Assembly (NCBI GenBank): GCA_028023455.1
Contig: JAQFVV010000013.1
Location: forward strand, 5,456,001 to 5,520,000
Length of the DNA stretch: 64,000 nucleotides
Reading direction: 5' to 3'
DNA from: Epiperipatus broadwayi
Taxonomy: Eukaryota; Onychophora; Udeonychophora; Euonychophora; Peripatidae
Position 1 is the stretch's first letter. Every line of letters starts with the position of its first letter. Under the pieces are notes generated by a model. It saw only the letters and a program-made list of their open reading frames with translations, had not been told where the DNA came from and did no database searches. The position numbers were made by a program, and so were the translations under genes. This document shows positions 45,008 through 58,550 of this stretch, in pieces.

Positions 45008-45112
45008 TTGATAAATAGAGCAAAACTCTCCATACAGTATTGCCACCTGTGCTAAACAGAGTTTAGCACAGGTGGCAATACTGTATGGAGAGTTTTGCTC
45101 TGTTTATCAACA
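45008..45112. mobile_element. 50-bp-arm palindrome from MITE family M1 ends
   Basis: Left arm 45008-45057 and right arm 45061-45112 pair almost perfectly around a 3-base centre (AGA). The arm sequence (AGCAAAACTCTCCATACA...TTGCCAC) is the terminal sequence of M1 copies at 29645 and 33770. It therefore looks like two M1 ends joined head to head after loss of the interior. Confidence 0.82.
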
Positions 45113-46559
45113 ATTAATGTGCTAGTATAGGAAATGTGATCATGTGATGCTTAATGGTTTAATATATAACTATATTTTCTTAAGTTTTGCCAACTGCTAT
45201 CTGAGGCAAAACGATCAGGTCTGAGAATCAGAGACAGAAATCAGCAAGAGAATCCCTCCTACTTCATTTGCACTAGCTTATATATATATATGTAAAATAA
45301 CCACCTGTGATCCCCTCTATCTACCAATGCCTCAAACAACCTTTGACAACATTTATTAAATGTTGATTTTGGTTTATTGACTTCAGCTCTCATTATTTTA
45401 TCTTTCCTGACACATTTTCTCACTTTGATTGATGAGAAATATTAAAAAAAAAATTATAATAATGGGTATTTTATATAACTAATTTTTAATAAATAAATTT
45501 CTCTCTTTTTTTTTAACTTAAAATCAAATTTAGATCTGAAAGCAATAACCAATTTCTGTAAAACCCATACAAAATAAATTTCATTTTACATTATACTATC
45601 AAATAGTATATAGTACAATGTGTAAACTTCCATGATCAAAATAATATCTCTACATACATCATACAGGCACATATGCATGCACATATCAATAATACTAAAT
45701 AGTGATCTATTTGCTCAACTTCTTATGAGTACAAAATATCCATGATAATTTCCTAAAAATATAAACCTATTCTCATTAAAAGAACTATCAAACAAATACT
45801 ATTTATGACAAGTTCAATTTCTATTTGTACTATCATTTTTTATTATTTATAAATATTATGATTAATATAAATCAACATTTTAAGATATTACAGTACACAC
45901 AATAGTCAATCCCCCTTCCCCTCTACATAATATGCTATAATTTTAAATAAAATACAAACATACATTTATTTATACATTAGATTCAAGCCACATGGTCATT
46001 GGTCTGTCTAAATAAAGCTTTTAACTTTTCTTGAACTCAAAAAATTTTTTTTTACTCAGATATAGTTATCTACTAATCCTACTATTTGTTTCCTAATCAT
46101 TAGTTTCTTTGTGAAAGAAATTAAGAGTTACAATATATACACACACATTGCAATGGCTAAGATGAGAATAAATTAGTAATGTAAATTTTATTCAGAAAAA
46201 TTTTAGGAATTTGGTACAATGACTTTCAAATTTAATATTTGACATAAACTTAAATAGAAATTTACAAAACATTTCTTACAAATATTACATTGTTTACATA
46301 ATTGATCCTTTAATGTACATTTATCAAAAGATAAATATAAAATGTTACCAACTGATTAATTTAAGAAAAATGAACTTTAATAAAAGAATTTAAAATATTT
46401 GCAACATTTTATAGATATCTAGGATTCAATTACATATCAATGCCAATTTAATAAAATAAACATAATATACAGTTTTACAAATATTATAAAATAAATAAAC
46501 TATTATAATAGGTTAGTTAATCATAAAATACAAATTAATTAGATATAAGATTATAAATA

Positions 46560-46690
46560 TACTACCACCTATTATGAGATGGGTGTCAGTTAATACAAAA
46601 TGTTGGGTTCAAACCCACATTAGTGCTGATGACATTGGAACTAGGTGAAGCAAAAATATGCACTATATTTCCAGCTTCAATATATAAACA
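46560..46690 (-). repeat. tRNA-derived SINE head fragment
   Basis: Contains GTTGGGTTCAAACCCACATTAGTGC. On the minus strand this is CACTAATGTGGG-TTTGAACCC, aligning with the head of the SINE copies at 55.7 and 60.8 kb (CACTAACATGGGCTTTGAAC). GGTTTGAACCC fits a box B on either strand. Confidence 0.5.
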
Positions 46691-48036
46691 AAAGATCTAA
46701 ATAATTGTATTTATATAATAAATTGGACACACACAAACATATTTTAATGTAGATTAATGCAAGGGTCAAATTTATATGGAAGAAGACACCAATCATATTT
46801 AAATATAATAATCAATTTATCTTTTAAATTTAAAATTGCAGTGATTACAATGCTGTTTTTTTAGTGGTCATTTATTGTAGTTCTTGGACATTTATTCACT
46901 TCAGAACATATTTCCGCATGGTATACAATGTATTTGCTACTATGACTAATTGTGTCCTGTGACTAATTTACCTAAATGTTAATATTACCTGACAATCTAA
47001 AACACCATTATAAAGCTCTTTTATTTAATATATTTCGTTTTAGTTCTTTTCCCCCCACCCATTTGTATTTAAGGAAGCTATATTTTAAAAGAAATAAACA
47101 TTTTAATCAATATTAATTTTTAAAACTAATTCTATAAGAAGAAACAAATATTTATATTTTCCCCTAAAAAATTAAAATTATATGTTAAAATAAATTACCC
47201 ACAATTTAAGTTACTTTTTAAAATCACTTTATAAGAAAACAAACAAATCTTCGTTTTCCCCATCACATTTCCATTAAAGATTTACAACAATTTAAAAACT
47301 ATATACATATATAATTAAATACATGCAAGCAGACAACATTTAAACAATATCAATATCAATAACAGTCTCAATCTGTTGTCAAGGCAACTTCTTTTTAACA
47401 ATAAAAGTGGAAATCCACCATTAGCTATCATTTTATATGTTTACATAGACATTAAAAATTGCAACTTTGTTACAGAAACTAAAATTATTAATTCAAAGAA
47501 GTTTAAATAAACTTCTTTAAATAGGAAAATATAACCTGTTTTCAAAGTAAATCAATTATAGCTTCCAAACTGCATTCCAACTATGTATAATTTAGATAAT
47601 AAAGCTAATAACGTTCAAGGCCAGATAGGTTTATAAATGTAATACATAAAAGCAGTCAACACATAAGCATGACTAATATTAACAATCTCAATTTTTTTGT
47701 CAAGGCAATTTCCTTTTAACAATAAAGATAGAAAATTATCTTTATCTATGATCTACTATGTTTATATAGACACTAAAGATTGCAACTTGACTACAGTAGT
47801 TAAGTTATTAATTCAAAGAAGTTTAAATAAACCACATTAAACAGGTAAATATAATATGTTCTGAAAGCAAAGTAACAAATAGTCAATTATAACATTTAAT
47901 CTACATTTCAACTATATATCACTTAGATAATAGAGCTAATAATGCTCAAAGCAAGATAGGATTATAAATGTAAATACATGAAAGCAGTTGGTATATACAC
48001 AATGCCAATATCAATAATAATCAACAATTTCAATAT

Positions 48037-48050
48037 GTTGTCATGGCAAC
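48037..48050. promoter_or_regulatory. RFX X-box-like motif in the satellite monomer
   Basis: GTTGTCATGGCAAC fits the RFX X-box pattern (GTHNYYATRRNAAC). Variants occur at the same monomer position at 47375-47388 (GTTGTCAAGGCAAC) and about 47697-47708. Just downstream is the perfect inverted repeat GGTGGAAATCCACC (48068-48081; variant at 47407-47418). Function is untested. Confidence 0.35.
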
Positions 48051-50389
48051 TTCTTTTTAACAATAAAGGTGGAAATCCACCGTTATCTATGGGATTTATA
48101 TTGTGGTGTGCACATACCTGCATTTGTTATTTTTCTATAATTTAAAAGTAGCTAAATAAAGAAAATAAGTAAAGGTCATATGTGTAATAAAAATATGTTA
48201 TTGCTTTAAATAAATGTAAAACAAATTAAAAATTAAAAAAAATGTTTTGCTAAAATATATCAGATAACAATGCTTTATTAAATTTAGAAGAAAGTCAACA
48301 CATGTTCAAAAATAGTGTTTAAAGACATAAACAGCATTGTTTGTGTTACTATAGAGATAAAATGATTTCAGAAGAAAGTAAATATACTTTCTTTCCTTTA
48401 AAAAGTTTTGTGATTTAACCTTACCTATAAATAGATTCTAAACTTACAGTAAAGAAAATGTATTTTGAGTAAAAAACTTTGGAGGGAAGATAGGAATTCC
48501 TACCATTTAATATCTGTAATTTAAATAAAATGATTAATAAAGTGCTATGCTGGCCACCATAAGTCTAAGAATACTAAATCTACTTATATTGTGATAACAA
48601 AGAAAAATAATTGGATGACATTTAAGGATTAAAATGTCTATGGATCTCTACATATGCATGTGCTATCATGAAGATACCAAAGGAAATGCTGCAGAGAAGA
48701 AAGTAAAATTAAAGTTTTATATATGCTAATAATAACATACTCAGAAAAAATCTTACTTATTAACAATAGTTAAAAGCAAAATAGTAATATTTATAATTGT
48801 TTATAAAATCTTTCTTTTAAATTAATAGTATTAATTACAATGCAATCTGATTTTGTCATTTGATAACTTAAATAATAACAATCAAGTAATGAAAAAGATC
48901 AATTAAAACATATTTGCATACCTTAGTTTGAATTATAAATAACTTTTAAAAAATATTACTTGATTTTATTTTTTTTAAAAGATAATAATCTTATTTTTCC
49001 ATATATATTTATTATCTTATTTGTGTGAAAGAAAATCTATAGTTAATCCTTTCTTGACTATATGCATTTATAATTTTAATTATAAATTAATATCACATCT
49101 AATTATATTATTACAAGAGTGACTTATATATGTACATTATATGCTGTTAATTGCTGTTGTAAAATATTCTTTATTTTAATCATCACAAATAAATTAATGC
49201 TTATCTAAATAAATTTATATTGTTGCTATTAACCTAGATGTTTTGAATTACTATTGCATAAATCATTATAAAATATTTATCTTATTCTATAGTACATTTC
49301 ATATTATATCTCACTATCAAGTAAAATATTACTTAATAAATTTTATTTTTTTTTGCCAAGCAAGAGTATTCATATGTTTACAATTTATGGGTGCATTGCT
49401 CATATAGATACAGGTTATTATACATTTGTGCTAAACTCATTTATTTATTATTTATATTTTAACTTGCCTCAATATAAAATTTACTCAATGTATTTAAATT
49501 TTCCAAATATGTAATACATAAGTGCAGAAACCTGCTTGGTTTATAATTATATTCATTACAGGTAGTTACCCAAATATGTAATGCATTTTTACAGGCTAAC
49601 TAGTTTGCTCAGTTGTAATTTTATTACATTTGTGGTTACCTAACCTGAGAGCATTTACTGATAGTCAGTTTCATTTATGATATTAGTTGTCTAATGTGAT
49701 GAGCAGTCTATTATTTTATATTATCCATTATAAATTTTAGCTTGTCGAAATAGACATTCTATTTATGAGACAGTACATAAATATGTGAGATATTCAGAAC
49801 AGTTATTTTCATTTTTCATTTTTATCTTTCATTTTATGTTATTCATTATTAGAATATTTTCATTTCCAATATAGACACTAATGAGTGTAATTTGACTATG
49901 GGGAGTAAAATTATTAATTCAAAGAATTTTAAACAAACTTCAGGTAAATATAACTTGATCTGAAAGCAGACTAACAAATAGTCAATTAGAACTTTCAAAT
50001 TGCACCCCAACTAACCTTAATTATGCAAGTATATATATCACACATTTTAAATCAAAACAAAAAGGGTACTTGTTAAATAGCCACTGTAAATCACTTGGTG
50101 GTGCAGTTTTAGTGCAAAAACAGAGTGATATAACATTTCCAGGCCTGTTGACACTTAAACAATTTATGTTATTGTATAATATGGCTTTTTTATATATATT
50201 AAAAATATACGTTTTTTTAAAAATTTTTGAAAAAATCACTGTTTTTGGTCAAAAATGCGGTGTTTTTTGAAAGAATACGACTTTCTTTTTACTGAAAAAC
50301 TACCTTATTCTTACTTTTTTTAGCTTTTTATTAAAAAAGCGGTGTTTTTTTATATGTAATTTTTTTAAATTATTTTATATGGGCATCCA

Positions 50390-50640
50390 GATGTAGCAGA
50401 TGGTTTAACAGGTCTTTATGGCTCCACCTTAGCAACTAAAAGTACCAGATGGTCTAAGGGCTTATGGCTTCACTTGGGCTGCTGAATATACAAGATCCAC
50501 ATTGGGCACCAAATCTTAGGTCTTATAGCTACACTTGGGAAGGCACATATACCAGATAGTCTGAGGGATCTTATGGACTCACATTAGGTGCAAAATGTAC
50601 CAGATGGTCTAAGGTGTTACGGTTTTAGTTGTGCAGCCAA
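50390..50640 (+). repeat. About 47-bp minisatellite, five units
   Basis: Units resemble TACCAGATGGTCTAAGGG followed by CTTATGGCTTCACTTGGGC and a variable end. They start near 50402, 50446, 50491, 50550 and 50597. The array is the inverted counterpart of 50915-51060. Confidence 0.75.
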
Positions 50641-50914
50641 ATATAACTGATTATTTATATTTATCCCAGATTAAGAAGATTTCTCAATATAATTTTTCTT
50701 ATGGTTAGCTTATGGATTATATGATGATGATGAAAGATTTATATATTAATGAGCACCAGCCATTTTAAACATTGATGTGATTCATAGGCTAACCACCAAA
50801 ATAATTTTGGTGAGAAATCTAGTTAATGTGCTTGTCAAAAGTATATATACATATGGAATAAATATAAGTGATCAGTTATATGTAATTGACCAAGTAGACT
50901 CTGTTTAAGCCTAA

Positions 50915-51060
50915 GGTTCAAATCCCATCTGACATATTTGGACAATCAACTAGGGCATAATAAGACCCTTTAGCCCATCTGGTGCATTTGACCACCCACG
51001 TGGACTCATAATCTCTAGACCAACTGGTACATTTGACTGCTCAGTGAAGCCTATAGACCA
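50915..51060 (-). repeat. Inverted array of the same minisatellite
   Basis: On the minus strand the units read CCAGTTGGTCTATAGGCTTC and CCAGATGGGCTAAAGGGTC, aligning with the units at 50390-50640. The outer edge has a tRNA-like box B (AGGTTCAAATCCC, about 50915), so the unit may derive from a SINE. Confidence 0.65.
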
Positions 51061-51122
51061 ACTGTTCTAATATATATATATATTGGAATATATATATATA
51101 TATTGGAACAGTTGGTCTATAT
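51052..51122. repeat. Palindrome with (AT)n arms
   Basis: TAGACCAACTGTTC and an (AT)n run are followed by TTGGAA and then the complement (TTGGAACAGTTGGTCTA). It extends the inverted minisatellite. Confidence 0.8.
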
Positions 51123-51239
51123 ATATATATAACCATTAGAAATTAGTCAACACTTAGACAATCCCAATGTAGATAACAATCAACAATTTCAAACGTTTAT
51201 CAAGGCAATCTCCATTTAACAATAAAGGTGGAATTATAC

Positions 51240-53140
51240 ATATACAATTAGAAGACTTTTCTGTACTTAAGTTTGAAAGTGATTTTTTTTGTATATTTGT
51301 TAAATAAAGTTCGGTTATGGATGACCACGCAAGTGACTAATTAAAAAGTGGTTTTGGCAAACTTAAATTATGTCCTGTAATGACAAATCAATAATGGGAC
51401 TCACTTTGACCTTATCCTTTAGTTTTTAAATAAGACAGATCAGAAACAAATTATTTATATATATGTGAAAGTTTGAAATATCACAAATATCTTCATAAGT
51501 AAACAAACCTCTCCAATAGTGTTATATATATATATAATTAGAAGACTTTGAAGGATTTATAGATCTAAATACTGAAAGTTTTAATTATTTTCCAGAACAA
51601 TATTTGTATTTGTGGAAATATATTTTGAACTGTATTTAAACGAATAAATTTAATGAAAGTATTTATTTATTTATTTTTTCCATATGTCATAGCATCGGTC
51701 GTCTGCAACCAACTACTTGCTTGCATGGGGGCTATGATACCTCTCGGCTAACAAGGCAAGACTAAACAGTATTATTAATAAAAAAAAAATTAAAAATTGG
51801 CACAGAAAACTGAAATCATATTATTTAATAATATTATTCTGACTAATAAATTATTATTAAATATGGGATTTCAGTTCGGCAATTTAATACTAAATTGGCT
51901 ACTTACATGGTTTTAGTACAGTCAAATATTATAAAATACATGAAAAAGTCTTATTAAAATTGTCATTACATTAGAACAGTAGAGGGGTGATAGTAAATAT
52001 ATGAGATATGAAAAACAATAATATTATAATATCACTAATTGTGATAAATAAATAAGCTATAAAAATGTAACTCCACTCTAAACCCCTCTTTTTGAGATCT
52101 ATGGTGATGATTAAATTAATATTTAATCGCTCTATAAGTTCACTTTAGGCACATGCTTTATTTCCTGAGCATCATCATTTCTATCAACCACATTTTTGAC
52201 ATTCAGTCTAGAGATCACTATACACTGACAATTTAATATAGACTCTCATGACAATGACCAGAATCTCAGGACACCATCTTTTACCACAAAAGAGCTAGTA
52301 ATAAATACAGTCCAATAAAGACAGACTTCAACTATTCAATACTAATAACATCATAGTACTTTAGGGAATGGACTCATCCATAATACAAATTATGTTGATG
52401 ATAAACTAAATATGAAGATAATTTGTGGAAAACTAAGCTAAATTGTTGCAGTCCAAAAACGTATTTAATTTCAGAAATTTTTTTAAACATGGAGTTTATG
52501 CTTATGTCATGGTTTTTCATTTAATACATAGAATTTCTTTAAATATATATATATACACAAATTTTTATATTACTTTTAATAATTGTTCCCATTTATTTAT
52601 CATCAGTTCACCTCCCCCCCCTAATCATATTCTCTATTTTCTCATCCAACTACTTTTAGTTACTGATCAGTAATATATTTTTTATATATCTACCTCCTTT
52701 CTCATATATGAATAGGAATAAATTCTTTATTAACTTTGAATCTTAGCAATGTGTTCATTGTTCTCTATATATAATTCAATAAACATAGTTTTACTTATAT
52801 ATTTCTATTCATATACTGTAGCTTTTTAAAACCACTTCCATTTTTTTTTTCAAGTAATCTCATTTCGTTCATCAAAATAAAACTCATTGCACATCTTGAA
52901 TGTACTAAAATCTTTATTCTCATTTATTTAAAACACCAGCCTGTCTTCATAAACTATTTTACAAATATACCAAGAAATGTGATAGATTTTTAATAATTTT
53001 CATTCTGTTTTTATTTTATGTCTCAACTCTAATTTTTAACACTCCATATAAAATTTTAATCTTCTACTTCTCCAAGAAATCCATCATTTTTCATACTTTA
53101 AACCTAGCTTTTTTATTAATTGCTTAGACTTCATTGAATA
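51240..53140. other. AT-rich DNA, no gene recognised
   Basis: Contains an imperfect inverted repeat around CATAGC...GCTATG (51690-51738) and a less AT-rich stretch at 52070-52400 that might be a worn repeat. No credible ORF. Confidence 0.4.
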
Positions 53141-53143
53141 TAC

Positions 53144-53331
<188 letters not shown>

Positions 53332-53339
53332 AACTTTTC

Positions 53340-55330
53340 TAAAAATACCTGCATATTCTTTTCATTATTTGCAAAAATATTATATTTGAAAATAAAATAA
53401 ATTACCACATCAGTATTCTTTTGGTTTCTATTGCAGAATCCCAATTTTTATCTCAGTCCTTTTAATTGAATCTCTAGTTATTTTGAAATCAAAATAAATA
53501 AAAAGAATGATTGTTATTATTAAATTCCCTCAAGTCTACATTCTCAGTTAGTATAAGTACTTTCTATATCTAAAAATGCTAAGAATAATTGTTTGCTTTT
53601 TTTTCACAGCACATTTCAATATACAGAAAAGATGAATACATTATTTCCTACGTATAAATATTAAATAGTGTTTTAAAAATAAATTAATGGATTTTTTAGA
53701 GAGTAAAGCAAATTAAAAAATTTCTTTCGTCTAAATCTGATAGAAATGATAAAATATTTGAAAAATGTTTCTAAGTTTGAGAAGACAACCATATTGGCTG
53801 TTTGGTTTGTGATACCAGTATACTTTTCACAAATTCCCATTAATAAAATCGCATAGATACGCATATAATATACATGCTTGGAGAACGGGTGATTAATACA
53901 CACTGTGGGTTCTTTTCTTCTTTGATTATAAGATAAAATTAAATAAACTAGTGAAGTAGCAATGAGTGAGAAATCGGGAAACAACAAAAGATGAGCAGAC
54001 AAAGAAATAAAATGAAGCTAGGCAACAGTGTTTAATGTTCAATTGGTTTATTATGCTAAAAATAATGATAAATCAATCGTAAAGAGTTCATTATAGATTA
54101 ATTGATTCTTTAATATTTCTCTAATAAAGAGAAATTAAAGATGATGCATTATTTGCTGGACAGCTGGACTGCCAATTGGTAGTGGTTTTGGTAGTTTTCC
54201 TTTCTTAGTTTGCTTTCCAGCTAAGAATAAATTATACATGAGATTAATACTAGCAATAGATATCACATTTCTTATTAAAAAAAGAAAGCATTAATTTTTT
54301 AAATAAACTCTTCTAAATAGATAACATTATACTAGCTTGATTAATATAACTATTTTACCTTCTTTTCAGCTCCATACCAAGTGTCACCGACTTCTCAATT
54401 ACAAATTTAAAAAAAGACTAAATATAAGTTTTATTCATTTGTTTCAGCGAATGTTTTAATTAAATTCAATTTATAAATAATTCTCATTTTTTAAGAATAA
54501 CTTCGCGTGGTAAAAATCAAAAGTGATTTTAACACTTTGAATTTCTACGTTTTTTTTGTTTTTGTTGTTTATTCATATTAAGAGTTAAACATCGTCTAAA
54601 ATTTTTTAAATGATTATCTATCATGTCACATGGAGTCTCATTATTATTCCCTCTCCTTTGTAATACTAGGCTATTACCTGATGGATATATATAAAAAATA
54701 TCAATAGACACACATGGTATAGGTATGTATCGGGAGTGCTTTTTCGATATTATATTTATAATTAATATGAACATCTATGCAATTCCTTTTTTATTTTTGT
54801 TTGACTACTTAATATAATTAAATTGTAAATCACATAAACCTTGTATTATCTATGTATATTGTTAACTACTTTTTTTTTTCAAACTATGAGTATGTTAAAA
54901 TTATAACCGATTTAAGACTATAGAAGTTAATTTTAAAACTAAATTTTTTTAAATGGTTATATACTTTATTTTTTTTTTTACAGATTCGAATTAATCTGCA
55001 ATAAGATAACACAATTAAAAATGAATAGATAAAGAAATTATCAATCATGTTTTTAATTATTCTTAATTGATTAAACTCTCACCATATTCTAAATTCTGTA
55101 GAGTATTATTATCCTGCCTCCTAAAACAATTCTTTGTAGTTTTTCTTCTAATTTATTTATACAGAAAAGCAAATATGGAAGGGTGTTAATGAAAGTTGAT
55201 CATATCCAACATTAAGTTGTTTTTACCAAAAGCAATTAAACTATTTATTGCCTTATATTAAAATTTTTATAAATAGACAATACCATTCACATGATCGCTA
55301 GGAATCTTATATCGATTTAAATTATTACAC
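53340..55330. other. AT-rich DNA, no gene recognised
   Basis: Only short ORFs (109 and 81 codons on the minus strand at 53673 and 54529) without family features. Confidence 0.4.
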
Positions 55331-55334
55331 TCGT

Positions 55335-55706
55335 TTAAACCGGCATATATATATTTAATGTAGCATGATTCAAATTCAGACTCTCACACGACCCTCAATT
55401 CTCCTTGCCATCTCATATTGCTGATCCACCTGACCACACGCACGTTAAAAAGATAAACAATCACCAATATATGTATTTTGTGCTAACCAGCACTCATCAG
55501 TTGGTCCAGATTACCATCTTCACACATATATACAATCAGTTCTCAGTTTTATATTAAGATAGCCAATCTTCATACTTTAATAGACAGGCTTCAAACTACT
55601 CCAACTTACAACTCTTCAGCCTTCCATTTTATTGAAAACCTGATGATGGAATGTTCAAAGCCCATGTTAGTGCCAAGGTTATCATCCTATCCATGTTGAC
55701 ATTTAG
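55335..55706 (-). mobile_element. Dimeric tRNA-derived SINE, copy 1
   Basis: Aligns over its full length with 60796-61150 (opposite orientation). Read on the minus strand it opens with a tRNA-like head (CTTGGCACTAACATGGGC then TTTGAAC, about 55680-55640) and closes with a second tRNA-like part (GATGGCAAGGAG as box A and GAATTTGAATC as box B, about 55420-55360). Two tRNA-like modules in one unit suggest a dimeric SINE. The family name is not known to me. Confidence 0.6.
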
Positions 55707-56224
55707 TCATTCTGACCCCTAATCTACAGGAGAATAATCCATTTTTACATTCATATGTGAGAGATGGGTAGACCTTTGAGCACTATGTTTCAATATGTAA
55801 ATTAATACACTATACAGGCTTAAACCTGCATATATATTGTAGCCCTTCAATAACACTAATCCTACATCTCCTATGAATAAATACCCAGGGTGCCAATTCT
55901 ATTGAGAATAGAATAAACTAATAATCTGATTCTACTTTGAGTCACTATCCAGATTCTTAGAATAATGTCCAATGATAGCTTAGCTCAGTGGAGAAGAGGG
56001 CATAGAGTTCCATAATATGTAAAATGCAAATAAAATACAGGAGGAAATAAAAATTATGAATCAATAAAAGTAAAACATCTACTTGACTTTGCAATAAATA
56101 CGTAGTTGAAATTGATAAAGTTCCATCCATCCAAGCCAATAAATTATAGTTAAAGTTTAGCTCCTCCCATCATCTAAATGCACTTCTGACTAACCACAGT
56201 ATTACTTTAATAAGTCAAAATAAA

Positions 56225-56386
56225 GATATAGCATTAATCAGCTTTTACTATATGATAAGTTTAAATTAAATAAAACAATGATATGGCATTAATCAACTTT
56301 TACTGTATAATAAGTTTAAATTAAATAAAACAAAGATATAACACTAATCAACTTTTACTGTATGATAAGTTTAAATTAAATGACTA
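56225..56386. repeat. 55-bp tandem repeat, three units
   Basis: Units start at 56225, 56280 and 56335 (GATATRRCAYTAATCARC...). No coding content. Confidence 0.9.
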
Positions 56387-56510
56387 AATTAATATCTAAT
56401 TTGAAATGATAAGGGAATATCTCAGGGTTTTATTACATAACTTATTTTAAAATTCATATTATAGAACAGCTACCAATTATTGTCATAAAAGGTAATGACA
56501 TAAAATTGAG

Positions 56511-56589
56511 TATTGTTCTAATGATTTCAAATCATTATTCAAAGAATAAGTATTGTTCTAATGATTTCAAATCATTATTCAAAGAATAA
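56511..56589. repeat. 40-bp tandem duplication
   Basis: Two exact units (56511-56550, 56551-56589), each containing the small palindrome ATGATTTGAAATCAT read on the minus strand. Confidence 0.93.
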
Positions 56590-56599
56590 CTAAATACAT

Positions 56600-58550
56600 A
56601 AATGTTCCCAGAAGGTCATCAATTAATTAAGCATTTCATATAATATTTGGATTAAGAAAATAATATCAGATCTGAACATGTTCATTATTAAATTCATAAA
56701 ATAGTGCAATTACATCATATTGGATATGTAGGTATGTAAACTAAAAATACGAATGCATGTAAAAAAACAACTCTCAACAAAGTTTAAAATAGATGAAACA
56801 TTGGTCACATTATGTAACCAAAATAAATACAATCAGTTTATATTAAGATCAGAGCTTCAGAATCTATTGACTAGATTTATCAATTATAACTCCTAAATTT
56901 ACAAATATATTTTGCAGTACTTTATATCTGATATTTATACTTTTTATATCTTTTTCTTTTTTTCTTATATTCCAGAACTCATAACTTTATTTTATTGCAC
57001 ACTCTGTAACACAGACTGACAAAACAAAGTAATATCTTTACATCCTTACTTCCATATATACATGCTATCAGTTAATTCTAATATCCTTTGTCAACCAAAC
57101 CCACCCTGGGTAATTAAACAATGCAATATGGGTCTAAACATATGAGTTAGAGAGGCCACATTGTCCTTAATGAGTCAATTGAGCAATTCTATTAATTAGC
57201 TACACTTTCTTTTTCTTTTTTTTGTTTACACATTCAAGATGAGGATGGAAGATTTTGAGGATTTGATGATTTAAAAGTTAAAATAAATTAGTATGATACG
57301 ATTTGAAATATTTACTCAAGTCTTACAAACCCAGTGATAAATTTCTTCCATCTCTTCAGAATCAATAGTATTTCATGCGTGCTTCTGTATTATGCCACCT
57401 GTTATAATATAATCTTCATAGCTGCATCTCTTTGGTTTGCTTATGAAATTAAGGGATAAAATATCATAATACGGATAATGCCATAGACCAACAACTTTAG
57501 CACTACTACTTTAGATGCTCCACAAAAAAAATTAATCCTACCATTTACTTTAATTGACAAACTATATTACATATAGCTATGACTATACAATGGAAAAACA
57601 TTCCAAAATGGACACATGAGGGACAAAAAGATCTTCTTATTTCTACTAATCTAAATGACACTATATAGTGACCCTCTAACCTTACTCAAAGATTCAATAT
57701 TGGTGGGAACTCAGTCACATTACTGAAAACAAGGGAAATACACTGCTTCACTTCATATAATATAATTATCATAATGCACAAATGCTTAATCTAGGAAATA
57801 TAATCCACCCATGATAAGTATTTAAATAAACTAAGGGAGAGTTCTCTCAAACCCTGATAATATAATATATATCATTAATGATTTCTTTCCTCATAGCTAC
57901 TTAACACATTTCATTCTAAACATAAAAAAAATCATTCATAGATAAATTCTTTCATCTTTTTTGGCATATTACATCATCTAAAACCAGCTGAAAAAATACA
58001 AGTCAAGCGACTATAAATTTAACAACTATATAAATGAATCGCACAAAACAGGCACACATATGCCTAACATGCACAAAATAATTTCAAATCATATTCAATA
58101 TGTAGATATTATACCAACATTAACCAATAAATGGAAAATAAATCTTTAATTCATGATGAATTATAAATGCTTCAAATTTTTAGGTATAACAATTGTTATT
58201 AAACAGACTTCATCATCTATAACAATGCAAAGATAAAACAATATTTTTTAATGCATTTACCCCTCTTTAAATTAGTTGCTAACTTCATAATACCAAATAA
58301 ATATTTATACCACTAACATAAGCGTATAGAATACATATATATTAAAAAATTATATCAAAATTACCCAGTAGAATACTTCTCATATTATATGTATCCAAGA
58401 CAATCTTGGAGCAAAAGAAAATAAAAAACAACAACATAAAGACCAATAAATTGATCTACCTATCTACCATACACTAACAACAAAGAAATGATTATATCTT
58501 CTTTAGCTGGAAAATAAAAGTTCATTTGTACAGTCTGTAAATAATGCCTC
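56600..58550. other. AT-rich DNA, no gene seen
   Basis: No ORF or repeat of note was recognised. Confidence 0.45.

Larger units (their letters stand above)
47330..51240. repeat. Satellite array of about 330-bp monomers, split by two insertions
   Basis: Monomers begin near 47330, 47660 and 47985; the third breaks at about 48095 and its continuation is at about 49870-50035; a further fragment is at 51141-51235. Shared landmarks are GTTGTCAAGGCAAC, TTTTTAACAATAAAGGTGG, ATTCAAAGAAGTTTAAATAAAC and CAAATAGTCAATTA, in the same order. Intervening DNA at 48095-49870 and 50035-51140 is unrelated and looks inserted. Confidence 0.8.
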
